A stretch of 64,000 nt of DNA from positions 48,066 through 112,065 of the forward strand of contig JALEIR010000079.1 in the NCBI GenBank assembly GCA_022769665.1, read 5' to 3'. The DNA is from Lachnospiraceae bacterium. GTDB lineage: Bacteria; Bacillota; Clostridia; Lachnospirales; Lachnospiraceae. This document shows positions 26,388-34,381 of this stretch, piece after piece. A program made the translations under genes and the position numbers. The notes beneath the pieces are model-generated. The model was not told where the DNA came from, ran no database searches, and was given only the letters and a program-made list of their open reading frames with translations. Position 1 is the first letter of the stretch; every line of letters starts with the position of its first letter.

Positions 26388-26459
26388 TATTGGGCTGAAC
26401 AATTACTCGGCAGAATAGAAAAAGGACGGATTCGTCAATAATCGGAAAGGGGTTAAGCA

Positions 26460-27992
26460 ATGGAAACCAAAACAGCCGCAGTTTCAATGAAAAACGTCTC
26501 AAAAACCTTTGGTTCCGTGATTGCCAACGATAAGGTAAATCTGGATATTTACAAAGGAGAAATTCTGGCTCTGCTGGGAGAAAACGGAAGTGGAAAGACA
26601 ACCCTGATGAATATGCTTTCCGGTATTTATTTCCCGGATGAAGGTCAGATTTTTATCAACGGAAAGGAAGCAGTCATCAAATCGCCCAAAGATGCACTGA
26701 GCTTAGGGATAGGTATGGTGCATCAGCATTTTAAACTGATTGATGTACTGTCTGCTACCGAAAATATAATTTTGGGGCTTCCCGGAAAACTGAATCTGAA
26801 AGAAGCTTACCGGAAAATAGAGGAAATCTGTAACAAATACGGGTTTGAAGTAAATCCCAAGCAGAAAATATATGATATGTCTGTCTCCCAGAAGCAGACT
26901 GTGGAAATCGTCAAGGTACTTTACCGTGGCGCGGATATTCTGATTTTAGACGAGCCTACGGCGGTGCTTACTCCTCAGGAGACAGAAAAACTGTTTCACG
27001 TACTGCGAAAAATGCGGGATGACGGCAAGGCGATTATCATTATCACACATAAGATGCACGAAGTAGAATCCTTATCCGACAGAGTCGCAGTACTTCGTGA
27101 CGGAAAATATGTCGGAAGTATGGCAACCAAGGATACCAATGTAACAGAAATGACCAACATGATGGTCGGACATGCTGTGACTTTAAATATTGAGAGACCG
27201 GACCCTGTAAATCCTAAGCCCCGAATTGAGGTGCAGGGACTGACTGTTCGCAATGAAGAAGGTATTTTGAAGCTTCAGGATGTCAGTTTTACCGCCAACA
27301 GCGGAGAAATATTGGGAATTGCCGGAATTTCGGGCTGTGGACAAAAGGAGCTGCTGGAGGCCATTGCCGGCTTGCAGGTTACGGAATCCGGTACAATCAG
27401 TTATGTGGACGACGACGGAACCAGGGAAATGCTGATTGGTAAGGACCCTCTTAAAATTGCGGAAATGGGCGTTTCATTGTCCTTTGTTCCGGAAGACAGA
27501 CTGGGCATGGGACTGGTAGGTAATATGGATCTTACAGACAATATGATGCTCCGTTCCTTCCGCCGTGGTCATACTCCCTTTACCGACCGTAAACCGCCAA
27601 AACAATTGGCAACGGATGTCGTAAAGAACCTGGAGGTCGTAACACCGGGCATAACCACTCCTATCCGCAGGCTCTCCGGGGGAAATGTGCAGAAAGTATT
27701 AGTCGGACGTGAAATTGCTTCCGCTCCTACCGTACTGTTAACCGCTTATGCCGTACGCGGTTTGGATATCAACTCTTCTTATACCATATATGAATTGATT
27801 AACGAACAGAAGAAAAAGGGTGTTGCCGTCATTTTTGTCGGTGAGGACTTGGATGTGCTGTTGGAGATATCCGATCGGATTATGGTTCTCTGCGGAGGAC
27901 AGGTCAGCGGCATTGTAGATGCACGTAAAACAGATAAAAATCAGATTGGAATGATGATGACCAGTATAGGAGGCAGCGAGAACCATGAATGA
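26460..27992 (+). CDS. Nucleoside ABC transporter ATP-binding protein (two fused ABC domains)
   Basis: A 510-aa cytosolic ATPase of the NupO/RbsA type. Domain 1 has Walker A GENGSGKTT, signature MSVSQKQTVEI and Walker B ILILDEPTAVLTP. Domain 2 has a degenerate Walker A GISGCGQKEL, as usual in this class, and the signature LSGGNVQKVLVGREIA. Its Walker B region reads VLLTAYAVRGLD where relatives have LLIAxPTRGLD. The start is at 26460 behind AAAGGGG. It powers the two permeases that follow. Confidence 0.92.
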   Translation: METKTAAVSMKNVSKTFGSVIANDKVNLDIYKGEILALLGENGSGKTTLMNMLSGIYFPDEGQIFINGKEAVIKSPKDALSLGIGMVHQHFKLIDVLSATENIILGLPGKLNLKEAYRKIEEICNKYGFEVNPKQKIYDMSVSQKQTVEIVKVLYRGADILILDEPTAVLTPQETEKLFHVLRKMRDDGKAIIIITHKMHEVESLSDRVAVLRDGKYVGSMATKDTNVTEMTNMMVGHAVTLNIERPDPVNPKPRIEVQGLTVRNEEGILKLQDVSFTANSGEILGIAGISGCGQKELLEAIAGLQVTESGTISYVDDDGTREMLIGKDPLKIAEMGVSLSFVPEDRLGMGLVGNMDLTDNMMLRSFRRGHTPFTDRKPPKQLATDVVKNLEVVTPGITTPIRRLSGGNVQKVLVGREIASAPTVLLTAYAVRGLDINSSYTIYELINEQKKKGVAVIFVGEDLDVLLEISDRIMVLCGGQVSGIVDARKTDKNQIGMMMTSIGGSENHE

Positions 27993-29088
27993 GAAAAAGA
28001 AAGAACCGCTTTTTCATATAGTGAAAAGAGATGCTCTTCCCTGGTATCAATCTATGGGGATTCGTGCTCTGGCAATCGTCCTTGCGCTGATTCTGTGTGC
28101 TGTTGTGACTACTCTCACCACCGGAACCAATCCGATTGAAGTTTACAAGTCCATAATTATCGGTGCCTTCGGAACAGCCAGAAAAACATGGATTACTCTC
28201 CAGAATATAGCTATTTTGCTTTTAATCTCCCTTGCACTGACCCCTGCTTTTAAGATGAAGTTCTGGAACATCGGCGGAGAAGGTCAGGTACTGATTGGCG
28301 GGTTGGCTGCTGCTGCCTGCATGATTTGCCTGAATGAAAAACTGCCCAATGCGCTTGTAATACTCTGCATGGTGATTGCCAGCATTGTTGCCGGTGCCGT
28401 TTGGGGTTTTATCCCCGCTTTCTTTAAGGCAAAGTGGAACACCAATGAAACTCTTTCCACACTGATGCTGAATTACATAGCAACACAATTAGTTGCATTT
28501 TTCACCATCGTCTGGGAAGTACCGAAAGGCTCCGGAAAAATTGGTATCATCAATCAGAATTCCAATGTGGGATGGTTGCCCCAGATTTTCGGTTCCAAAT
28601 ATCTGCTGAGCATCCTGGTCGCTGCGGTTATCACCGTATTTATGTATATTTATTTGAATTACAGTAAGCAGGGATATGAAATTTCTGTTGTGGGTGAAAG
28701 CGTAAACACCGCCAAATATGTTGGTATCAAAGTGGAAAAAGTAATCATCCGTACCATGCTGCTGTCCGGCGCAATATGCGGTCTGGTCGGTCTGTTATTG
28801 GTTGGTGGTATTAACCATACCATCACCACCACGATTGCAGGCGGACAAGGCTTTACAGCCGTACTGGTATCCTGGATGTCCAAATTTAATCCGCTGACCA
28901 TGATATTTTCCAGTTTCCTGATTATCTTTATGGACCGTGGAGCCAGCGAAATTTCCACCAACTTCGGACTGAACCATTCCTACTCGGACATCCTGACCGG
29001 AATCATTCTGTTTTTTATCATCGGATGCGAGTTTTTTATTACCTATAAGATTCAGTTTATCAAGAAGCATAAAAAGGAGGAACAGTAA
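27985..29088 (+). CDS. Nucleoside ABC transporter permease (NupP-like)
   Basis: A 367-aa membrane protein of the BPD_transp_2 family with about ten hydrophobic helices. The conserved permease segment FWNIGGEGQVLIGGLAA is at about residues 92-108 and STLMLNYIATQLVAF follows. It overlaps the ATPase gene by 8 bases and is followed 2 bases later by the second permease gene, so the three are translated together. Confidence 0.9.
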   Translation: MNEKKKEPLFHIVKRDALPWYQSMGIRALAIVLALILCAVVTTLTTGTNPIEVYKSIIIGAFGTARKTWITLQNIAILLLISLALTPAFKMKFWNIGGEGQVLIGGLAAAACMICLNEKLPNALVILCMVIASIVAGAVWGFIPAFFKAKWNTNETLSTLMLNYIATQLVAFFTIVWEVPKGSGKIGIINQNSNVGWLPQIFGSKYLLSILVAAVITVFMYIYLNYSKQGYEISVVGESVNTAKYVGIKVEKVIIRTMLLSGAICGLVGLLLVGGINHTITTTIAGGQGFTAVLVSWMSKFNPLTMIFSSFLIIFMDRGASEISTNFGLNHSYSDILTGIILFFIIGCEFFITYKIQFIKKHKKEEQ

Positions 29089-29090
29089 TC

Positions 29091-30092
29091 ATGTGGAACT
29101 TCTTACTTGCATTTATACCGAGAGCAATTGTACAAGGAATTCCTCTTCTGTACGGCTGTACCGGAGAAATCGTTACAGAGAAATCCGGTAACCTGAATTT
29201 GGGAATTCCCGGTGTCATGTATGTTGGCGCCATCAGCGGTGTCATCGGTTCCTTCTTCTATGAGAAATCTGTATCCGGTACTTCGGCCATGAATCCGTTT
29301 CTGGCCGTACTGATTCCCATGGTATGCTGTTTGTTGGGATCCCTTTTGATGGGACTGCTGTATTGTTTTCTGACAGTTACTCTGCGGGCAAATCAGAATG
29401 TAACCGGTCTTGCCATGACTACCTTCGGCGTAGGCTTTGGTAACTTCTTTGGCGGTTCTTTGATTAAACTGGTTGCCAGCGATGTACCTTCCATTGCACT
29501 AACCTCAACCAGCAGTTATTTCAGCAAAGCGCTCCCTTTCGCGGGAAAGCTGGGCTGGTTTGGAAAGTTGTTTTTATCCTACGGTTTTTTGGCATACCTG
29601 GGTGTTATCATTGCCCTGGTGGTTTCCTATGTTCTGAATCATACCCGTGCAGGCTTACATTTAAGGGCTGTGGGGGAAGGCCCCAGCACCGCTGACGCAG
29701 CCGGAATCAATGTGACGAAATATAAGTATACCGCCACCTGCGTTGGATGTATGATTGCCGGTTTGGGCGGCCTGTATTATGTAATGGATTATGCCTGCGG
29801 TGTATGGTCCAACGATGCTTTCGGTGACAGAGGATGGCTTGCGATTGCCTTGGTTATTTTCACCATCTGGAGACCCAATATTGGTGTTCTGGCATCCTTC
29901 CTGTTCGGCGGACTTTATATTTTGTATCTCTATATTCCTACCGGTATGGACCATATGGAGTTCCAGGAATTGTACAAAATGATTCCCTATGTGGTTACCC
30001 TGGTCGTTCTTGTAGCTACCAGCATACGCAGCAAGCGGGAGAATCAGCCCCCGGCAAGCCTCGGACTGGCATATTTCAGAGAAGAGCGGTAA
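29091..30092 (+). CDS. Nucleoside ABC transporter permease (NupQ-like)
   Basis: A 333-aa membrane protein, second permease of the BMP-type importer. The early motif EKSGNLNLGIPGVMYVGAISG and ANQNVTGLAMTTFGVGFGNFFGG are typical of this partner. LHLRAVGEGPSTADAAGINV is the cytoplasmic coupling loop. The start follows AAAGGAGGAACAG. It is the last gene of the operon, closed by a terminator. Confidence 0.9.
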   Translation: MWNFLLAFIPRAIVQGIPLLYGCTGEIVTEKSGNLNLGIPGVMYVGAISGVIGSFFYEKSVSGTSAMNPFLAVLIPMVCCLLGSLLMGLLYCFLTVTLRANQNVTGLAMTTFGVGFGNFFGGSLIKLVASDVPSIALTSTSSYFSKALPFAGKLGWFGKLFLSYGFLAYLGVIIALVVSYVLNHTRAGLHLRAVGEGPSTADAAGINVTKYKYTATCVGCMIAGLGGLYYVMDYACGVWSNDAFGDRGWLAIALVIFTIWRPNIGVLASFLFGGLYILYLYIPTGMDHMEFQELYKMIPYVVTLVVLVATSIRSKRENQPPASLGLAYFREER

Positions 30093-30131
30093 GCACACTT
30101 TCCACCGTAAATCACTTTCATTTCATTGCGC

Positions 30132-30158
30132 AAAAAGGGCCGCTTATGTGGCCCTTTT
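30132..30158 (+). terminator. Terminator of the BMP transporter operon
   Basis: AAAAAGGGCC-GCTTATGT-GGCCCTTTT, a compact GC stem with a T-tail. Confidence 0.85.
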
Positions 30159-30303
30159 ACATATCAATATGTAATAGGCGTCCGGTATAAATAACTCAGG
30201 ATACGAAGTTACATATTGCTCACACGTTATTTTTAGGGTAACTACTTCGTTAGCAGATAGAATAGGCAAGGTGTCGTTAACAATGTCAGAGACAACGCCT
30301 TCT
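30159..30303. other. Intergenic stretch between convergent operons
   Basis: Holds an imperfect inverted repeat ACGAAGTTAC...GTAACTACTTCGT (about 30204-30252) and, near the azlD end, AAGGTGTC...GACAACGCCTT, which may be a weak azlD terminator. No gene seen. Confidence 0.4.
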
Positions 30304-30624
30304 TCAGATGATTCGAATCAATACCATGTATACAGCTGTTCCGGCAACAATACTGATAAATGTACTGTGCTTCCACTTATAGCTGGCAGCTACCACCAGT
30401 ACCGCAATCAATCCCGGAATACCGTTTCCCACAAAATCATTCTTAACACTCCGCAGACAATACACAATCAGGACCGCCATAATCGCGGAGGGCAGTATTG
30501 CCCCGAGACGGCTCAACCATTCCGGCATTTTTCGTTTCCCGTGAAAAAGTAAAAAGGGCAATGCGCGAAGTCCGAAGGTTATCAGTGCAGATACAAAAAC
30601 TGCAAACAAAATATATACTGTCAT
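30304..30624 (-). CDS. azlD: AzlD family branched-chain amino acid transporter small subunit
   Basis: A 106-aa membrane protein with about four helices. TFGLRALPFLLFHGKRKMPEWLSRLGAILPSAIMAVLIVYCL is the AzlD core. AzlCD exports branched-chain amino acids. It overlaps azlC by 4 bases (ATGA). Since azlC upstream is frameshifted, the pair may not work in this strain. Confidence 0.9.
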   Translation of the reverse strand: MTVYILFAVFVSALITFGLRALPFLLFHGKRKMPEWLSRLGAILPSAIMAVLIVYCLRSVKNDFVGNGIPGLIAVLVVAASYKWKHSTFISIVAGTAVYMVLIRII

Positions 30625-31318
30625 TTCTCTTTTGCCGCCTTCCGTATTTTTTCACTGTTGTAAAGGACCAGAAGCGCTGAAACTCCAATCAGGGCCGGCA
30701 GCATGAATCGGCTCTCCCCAAAAACGAACAGACAAATAAGTCCCATGACAATTCCCGCCAAAGCAGGGAAATGGGTATCCGCCTTTTCCCACTGTTCTAT
30801 AAAAATAATGACAAACAGGGCTGTCATACAAAAATCGATGCCGTCCATGGAAACCGGAATCAACTGCCCCAGGACACTGCCTGCTACGGCGCCAATCACC
30901 CAATAGCTCTTGGAAAGAATCGCAACACGAAACATAACCTGTTGCTTCTCTTTCTCCGGAAGCTCCAACGTACAATTGACCGCATAGGTCTCATCTGTCA
31001 TGGTATGCATCATATAAAGCTTGCGCCGTCCCATTTTACTGAACTCATCCACAAATGTCAGGCTGTAAAAGGTCTGTCTGCTGTTCATAAAGAATGCAGT
31101 CAACGCAATGGTCAGTATCGATGCTCCGGCTGACATCAAGGTTGTCAGTACGAACTGAAATGCTCCTGTATAGACTGTCACACTAATCAGCAGGGAATCA
31201 TACCACGGAAACCCCGCCTCATTCATCAAAAGCCGTATGCCATTCCCACAAACAGATAACTGCACATAATGGGGACAGATTTTACAAACGCGTATCGAAA
31301 TATTTCTTTTTTGCTCAT
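30621..31318 (-). pseudogene. azlC: azlC, large subunit of branched-chain amino acid exporter, frameshifted
   Basis: The first 30 or so residues (MSKKEIFRYAFVKSVPIMCSYLFVGMAYGF) are in one frame and end at TGA. The remainder (LMNEAGFPWYDSLLISVTVYTGAFQFVLTTL onward, about 200 aa) is in the next frame. Adding one T to the TTTT run at 31228-31231 (minus strand) restores a continuous AzlC of about 232 aa. It is either a true one-base deletion, a slippery run that is phase variable, or a sequence error. The remaining reading frame is undamaged, so the event is recent or not real. Confidence 0.8.
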
Positions 31319-31328
31319 CTGTTTCTTT

Positions 31329-32024
31329 TCAATGCACATATCGTGCATTGTATTCCTCATTGATTTCTTTAATCTCTTTCTTACCATCAATATAATTCTG
31401 GTAGATATCCCATGGAGTTCCTCCACCCAACCAGCAGGAAGAACAATTCTCGCATCCCCCACCGCCGCAATCCAAAGCTTTCCTTACAATCTCTTCTCGT
31501 TCTTCTTTGGTTGTATCCTTGATCAAAAGGCTCTTCATTTTTCGGTTCCTTTCCATGTAAACAGACGTTAGTCCTGCATCATCCGTCAGATACTCAGGCA
31601 TCGGCTTACGCTCAAATCCCAATCTCTCATACAAAGCGATTGCCTTCCCGTTATCCGGATTGGGGTCTACCCATACCTTTTCCGCGCCGTTCCGAAAAGC
31701 CTCCTCCATTGCATAGGAAAGAGCCTTGGTTGCAATGCCTTTTCCTCTCGCAAATGAGAACAACTTGATATCCATCGCTGCACTGTTTCCATGCTGGCAA
31801 TCGATTTCATAAAATGTTTCGCCACAATAAAGGTCTTCTTCAAAGATAGAATAATGATTCACCATTGGCCTTGCTGACGATATCCACCGGAACCAATGAT
31901 TCATCTCCTCATCTGTCTTGTGTAATCCATCCGGAAATCCCACAAACTTCATAACATCTCCGTCTGCCCACAATTCTTTCACATTGGATAAATCATTTAT
32001 CGTTGTTTCTCTTATTGTAATCAT
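31329..32024 (-). CDS. GNAT acetyltransferase fused to a small Cys-rich domain
   Basis: A 231-aa protein. Residues 1-163 are a GNAT fold: ITIRETTINDLSNVKELW, then LFSFARGKGIATKAL (acetyl-CoA loop) and NGKAIALYERLGFE. From about residue 163 a second module begins, MKSLLIKDTTKEEREEIVRKAL, with CGGGGCENCSSCWLGGG and a conserved-looking tail DIYQNYIDGKKEIKEINEEYNARYV. I recall that tail as a stand-alone small Clostridia protein, sometimes mislabelled PurH. The join keeps an internal ATG (31538) with AAAGGAACC before it. Start 32024 has AAGGAG. Function unknown. Confidence 0.75.
   Translation of the reverse strand: MITIRETTINDLSNVKELWADGDVMKFVGFPDGLHKTDEEMNHWFRWISSARPMVNHYSIFEEDLYCGETFYEIDCQHGNSAAMDIKLFSFARGKGIATKALSYAMEEAFRNGAEKVWVDPNPDNGKAIALYERLGFERKPMPEYLTDDAGLTSVYMERNRKMKSLLIKDTTKEEREEIVRKALDCGGGGCENCSSCWLGGGTPWDIYQNYIDGKKEIKEINEEYNARYVH
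31536..31560 (-). promoter_or_regulatory. Internal ribosome binding site and ATG for the Cys-rich domain
   Basis: GGAAAGGAACCGAAAAATG on the minus strand is a normal initiation site inside the fused gene, in frame. It would make the 70-residue C-terminal domain alone. Confidence 0.4.
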
Positions 32025-32168
32025 TTCATCAAATTCTCCTTCCTGACAACTCATATATCAGGGCAAATATCTTAAGTACCGGATGAAAGTCTTTTTTGAT
32101 TATAACATATCCTTCTTGATAATGTTAAGAAATATATGTAACAGGCAAGTCGGTTATGTAGACAGTTT

Positions 32169-32954
32169 CTATAGAAAATACTGTGTTACTATTCGTTCAG
32201 CTTCATTAATACTGAAAGGATGCTCCTGTGTCTCATAAGACAAAATTAGACTAACGGACGGAATAATCCCATTCTCACAATAGATTTTGAATTTTTTACA
32301 AGCATGGTTGATATATTCAGCATTATCCATCATACCAAAATGTTCCCAGTAAAAGAATTCTCCCGTCTTAGGATGTCTTATAGTGAAATCGGGATACAGA
32401 ATAGTACCTTCCAGTACAATTTTTTCCTCATATCGAAACGGTATACCTTCTGCAAACAGGACGCGATCAATCATTGCTTCTGATTTGGACCGAAGCATTT
32501 TCCCCTGGGTTCCTTTTATCAACAATTTTTCGGGATAATTTTGGCATCGTTCATAATCGGCATTCCTCCACTCCTCCAGTTCTTTACTTCTTGAAGCGAA
32601 TTCACCCGCAAGCAATCGCTCATATTCCGGATGTAACAATATTTGTTCTGCTCGGTCCGCTTCTGTCGATGCGGCAACACAAACATATGCTTCACAAGCC
32701 TCCAACTCGCATTGTAAATCCTTATGTTTTGATTCATAGTACTTTTTCAGTGCCAATTTTTCAGCAAGCTCCAGCTCTTTCCGCGCAAGATATTGAGATT
32801 TACCTTGATTGCTTAAATACCATTTGTAGCGAGTCTCATTTTTGGCACAAATTAAATCTCCTTCCGGAAGTTGCCTCTGAAGTGATTCGAGTTCCATCAA
32901 TTCTTCCTTAATCCTGTTAATTCTAGCTTTCACAATATCATAATTCTGAAACAT
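32169..32954 (-). CDS. Hypothetical protein with PD-(D/E)XK-like C-terminal domain
   Basis: A 261-aa protein, not assigned to a named family. The first 60 residues and a central section are charged and helical (coiled-coil-like: NRIKEELMELESLQRQL). The C-terminal half has SKSEAMIDRVLFAEGIPFRYEEK, then YPDFTIRHPKTGEFFYWEHFGMM. The E...PDF...WEH spacing looks like a restriction-endonuclease-type nuclease core. ATG 32954 with AGTAAGG is preferred; the tracked ORF runs 45 codons further through a DNA repeat. Nuclease activity is inferred only. Confidence 0.6.
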   Translation of the reverse strand: MFQNYDIVKARINRIKEELMELESLQRQLPEGDLICAKNETRYKWYLSNQGKSQYLARKELELAEKLALKKYYESKHKDLQCELEACEAYVCVAASTEADRAEQILLHPEYERLLAGEFASRSKELEEWRNADYERCQNYPEKLLIKGTQGKMLRSKSEAMIDRVLFAEGIPFRYEEKIVLEGTILYPDFTIRHPKTGEFFYWEHFGMMDNAEYINHACKKFKIYCENGIIPSVSLILSYETQEHPFSINEAERIVTQYFL

Positions 32955-32986
32955 ATCCTTACTACTCCCTTCTTTTACTTTATGCA

Positions 32987-33120
32987 GGGTATCGCTCGCT
33001 CTTCTTGCCCTCTCATACCCCGCTCGCCTTCCACGGCGGGGTATCGCTCGCTCTTCTTGCCCTCCCATACCCCGCCTCTTCTCTCCCACGGGGTATGGTT
33101 TGCTTAGGGGCGGGGTATGG
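32987..33120. repeat. 52-bp tandem repeat, about 2.5 copies
   Basis: GGGTATCGCTCGCTCTTCTTGCCCTC begins at 32987 and at 33039. A third, diverged unit (GGGTATGG) starts at 33091, so the period is exactly 52. Each unit ends in CATACCCCGC, complementary to the GGGGTATCG of the next unit, so strong hairpins can form. It lies between the MBL-fold gene stop and the nuclease-like gene. Confidence 0.85.
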
Positions 33121-33125
33121 CAGTT

Positions 33126-34220
33126 CTATTTGGACCATACATACCCCCTAAGTCTCACATCGTCATTCTTTGTCTCAACTATAACTGCGCCACATTGATC
33201 AGTCCGATAAGCACTCGTTCCAACTGCTTCCAACCTTTCCAGTGTCTCCTCATGTGGATGTCCGTATGTATTATTTTCACCGCAGGAAATTATCGCTACC
33301 TTGGGCTGAATTTGTTCCAGAAACTCCGAAGAAGTAGAATTTCTGGAACCATGGTGTGCCACCTTCAGAATTGTCACATCGGAAATGTCTCTCTCCGCCA
33401 AAGCCTCCGTCAAGGCTTTCTCCCCCTCCCCTTCCACATCTCCGGTGAGTAACAGACGAAAGGAACCAAAGTCTGTAAAAACGCACAGCGAATAAGCATT
33501 CGCGTTATCGGACGAATAGTCTCTTTCGGGATGAAGACAGAGAAACTTCGCATTGCCGCTTTCCCAGCTCTCTCCGGCAGCAAGGTATGCCAACCGGATT
33601 TGTTTATATGTGCCGGCATCCACATTGTCTGCTACTCCATCTATTGTACTTCTTCTGTTCTCGCCTGCCTTTTCTTCTGATTTATTATCATCTCTTCCGT
33701 CTGTTGATTCAGTTTTATTGTCACTTGCCGCAGTTATCAGTTCCCCAAACTGTTCAAGTTTTGCTCCGTTTTCTACCGCAGGTAAAACCAGTTGTTTCAC
33801 TTCTATGTAATTTTTCTCTGCAAACTCCAGCAATTCCAAAATTCCGTTCATATGATCCGTATCCGGATGAGAGACAAAAACAGCGTCCAGCTCGGAAATC
33901 CCGTAGTATTTCAGGCAGGGCAGAAGAACATATTTGCCCACGCTGCTTCGGCTGCTGCTCCCGCAGTCAAAAAGATATGTGTCACCGGACGCTGCCTGCA
34001 CAAGGCAACAGTCTCCCTGTCCCACATCCAAAAATATGACCCTGTCCCGGGATGCAGGTCGAACCGCCAGAATCAATATTGCAGTAATAAGAGCTATGTA
34101 CTTTATATTCCTTTTTAATCGGGCGAAGATTAACTTGTGAACAATCTGTCTTCTCCTTCTCTGTTCACCTCCATTGACTGCATTAATTGTGTTTTCTTTT
34201 ATTATGAGATCTTTCCACAT
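33126..34220 (-). CDS. ComEC C-terminal metallo-beta-lactamase-fold part, as a separate gene
   Basis: A 364-aa protein. A basic start (GGEQRRRRQ) is followed by one membrane helix (YIALITAILILAV, about residues 41-54) and a metallo-beta-lactamase fold: VIFLDVGQGDCCLVQ, SHPDTDHMNGI (the HxDxDH motif), LLLTGDVEGEGE and LKVAHHGSRNSTS. This is the hydrolase part normally found at the C-terminus of ComEC, thought to degrade one DNA strand during uptake. An acidic insertion lies mid-domain (about 160-190). ATG 34220 behind GGGAGGG is preferred over the tracked TTG. It lies downstream of the membrane half. Confidence 0.85.
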   Translation of the reverse strand: MWKDLIIKENTINAVNGGEQRRRRQIVHKLIFARLKRNIKYIALITAILILAVRPASRDRVIFLDVGQGDCCLVQAASGDTYLFDCGSSSRSSVGKYVLLPCLKYYGISELDAVFVSHPDTDHMNGILELLEFAEKNYIEVKQLVLPAVENGAKLEQFGELITAASDNKTESTDGRDDNKSEEKAGENRRSTIDGVADNVDAGTYKQIRLAYLAAGESWESGNAKFLCLHPERDYSSDNANAYSLCVFTDFGSFRLLLTGDVEGEGEKALTEALAERDISDVTILKVAHHGSRNSTSSEFLEQIQPKVAIISCGENNTYGHPHEETLERLEAVGTSAYRTDQCGAVIVETKNDDVRLRGYVWSK

Positions 34221-34332
34221 TTTTCCCTCCCTCTCCCCTTTGTTCATTTTCAACCTTTCTCCACTCCTTCGGGAGTCTCCGCTTCAACCCACTTCTCTTT
34301 TTCGCCCTGTTTCTTTTGGTCCTGTTTCCTTT

Positions 34333-34366
34333 CGCCCTTCTTCCTTTCACCCTTCTTCCTTTCGCC
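34333..34366. repeat. 15-bp tandem repeat between the two comEC halves
   Basis: CGCCCTTCTTCCTTT and CACCCTTCTTCCTTT, then CGCC. The whole 34254-34381 gap is purine-rich on the coding strand, with stops in the frames that would join the two halves. Confidence 0.75.
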
Positions 34367-34381
34367 TTTCTCTTCTTGTTT

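Noticed and set aside
34254-34381. Simple frameshift joining the comEC halves
   Set aside because: The frames linking the two ORFs contain several stops across a repeat tract, so one indel would not restore a single gene.
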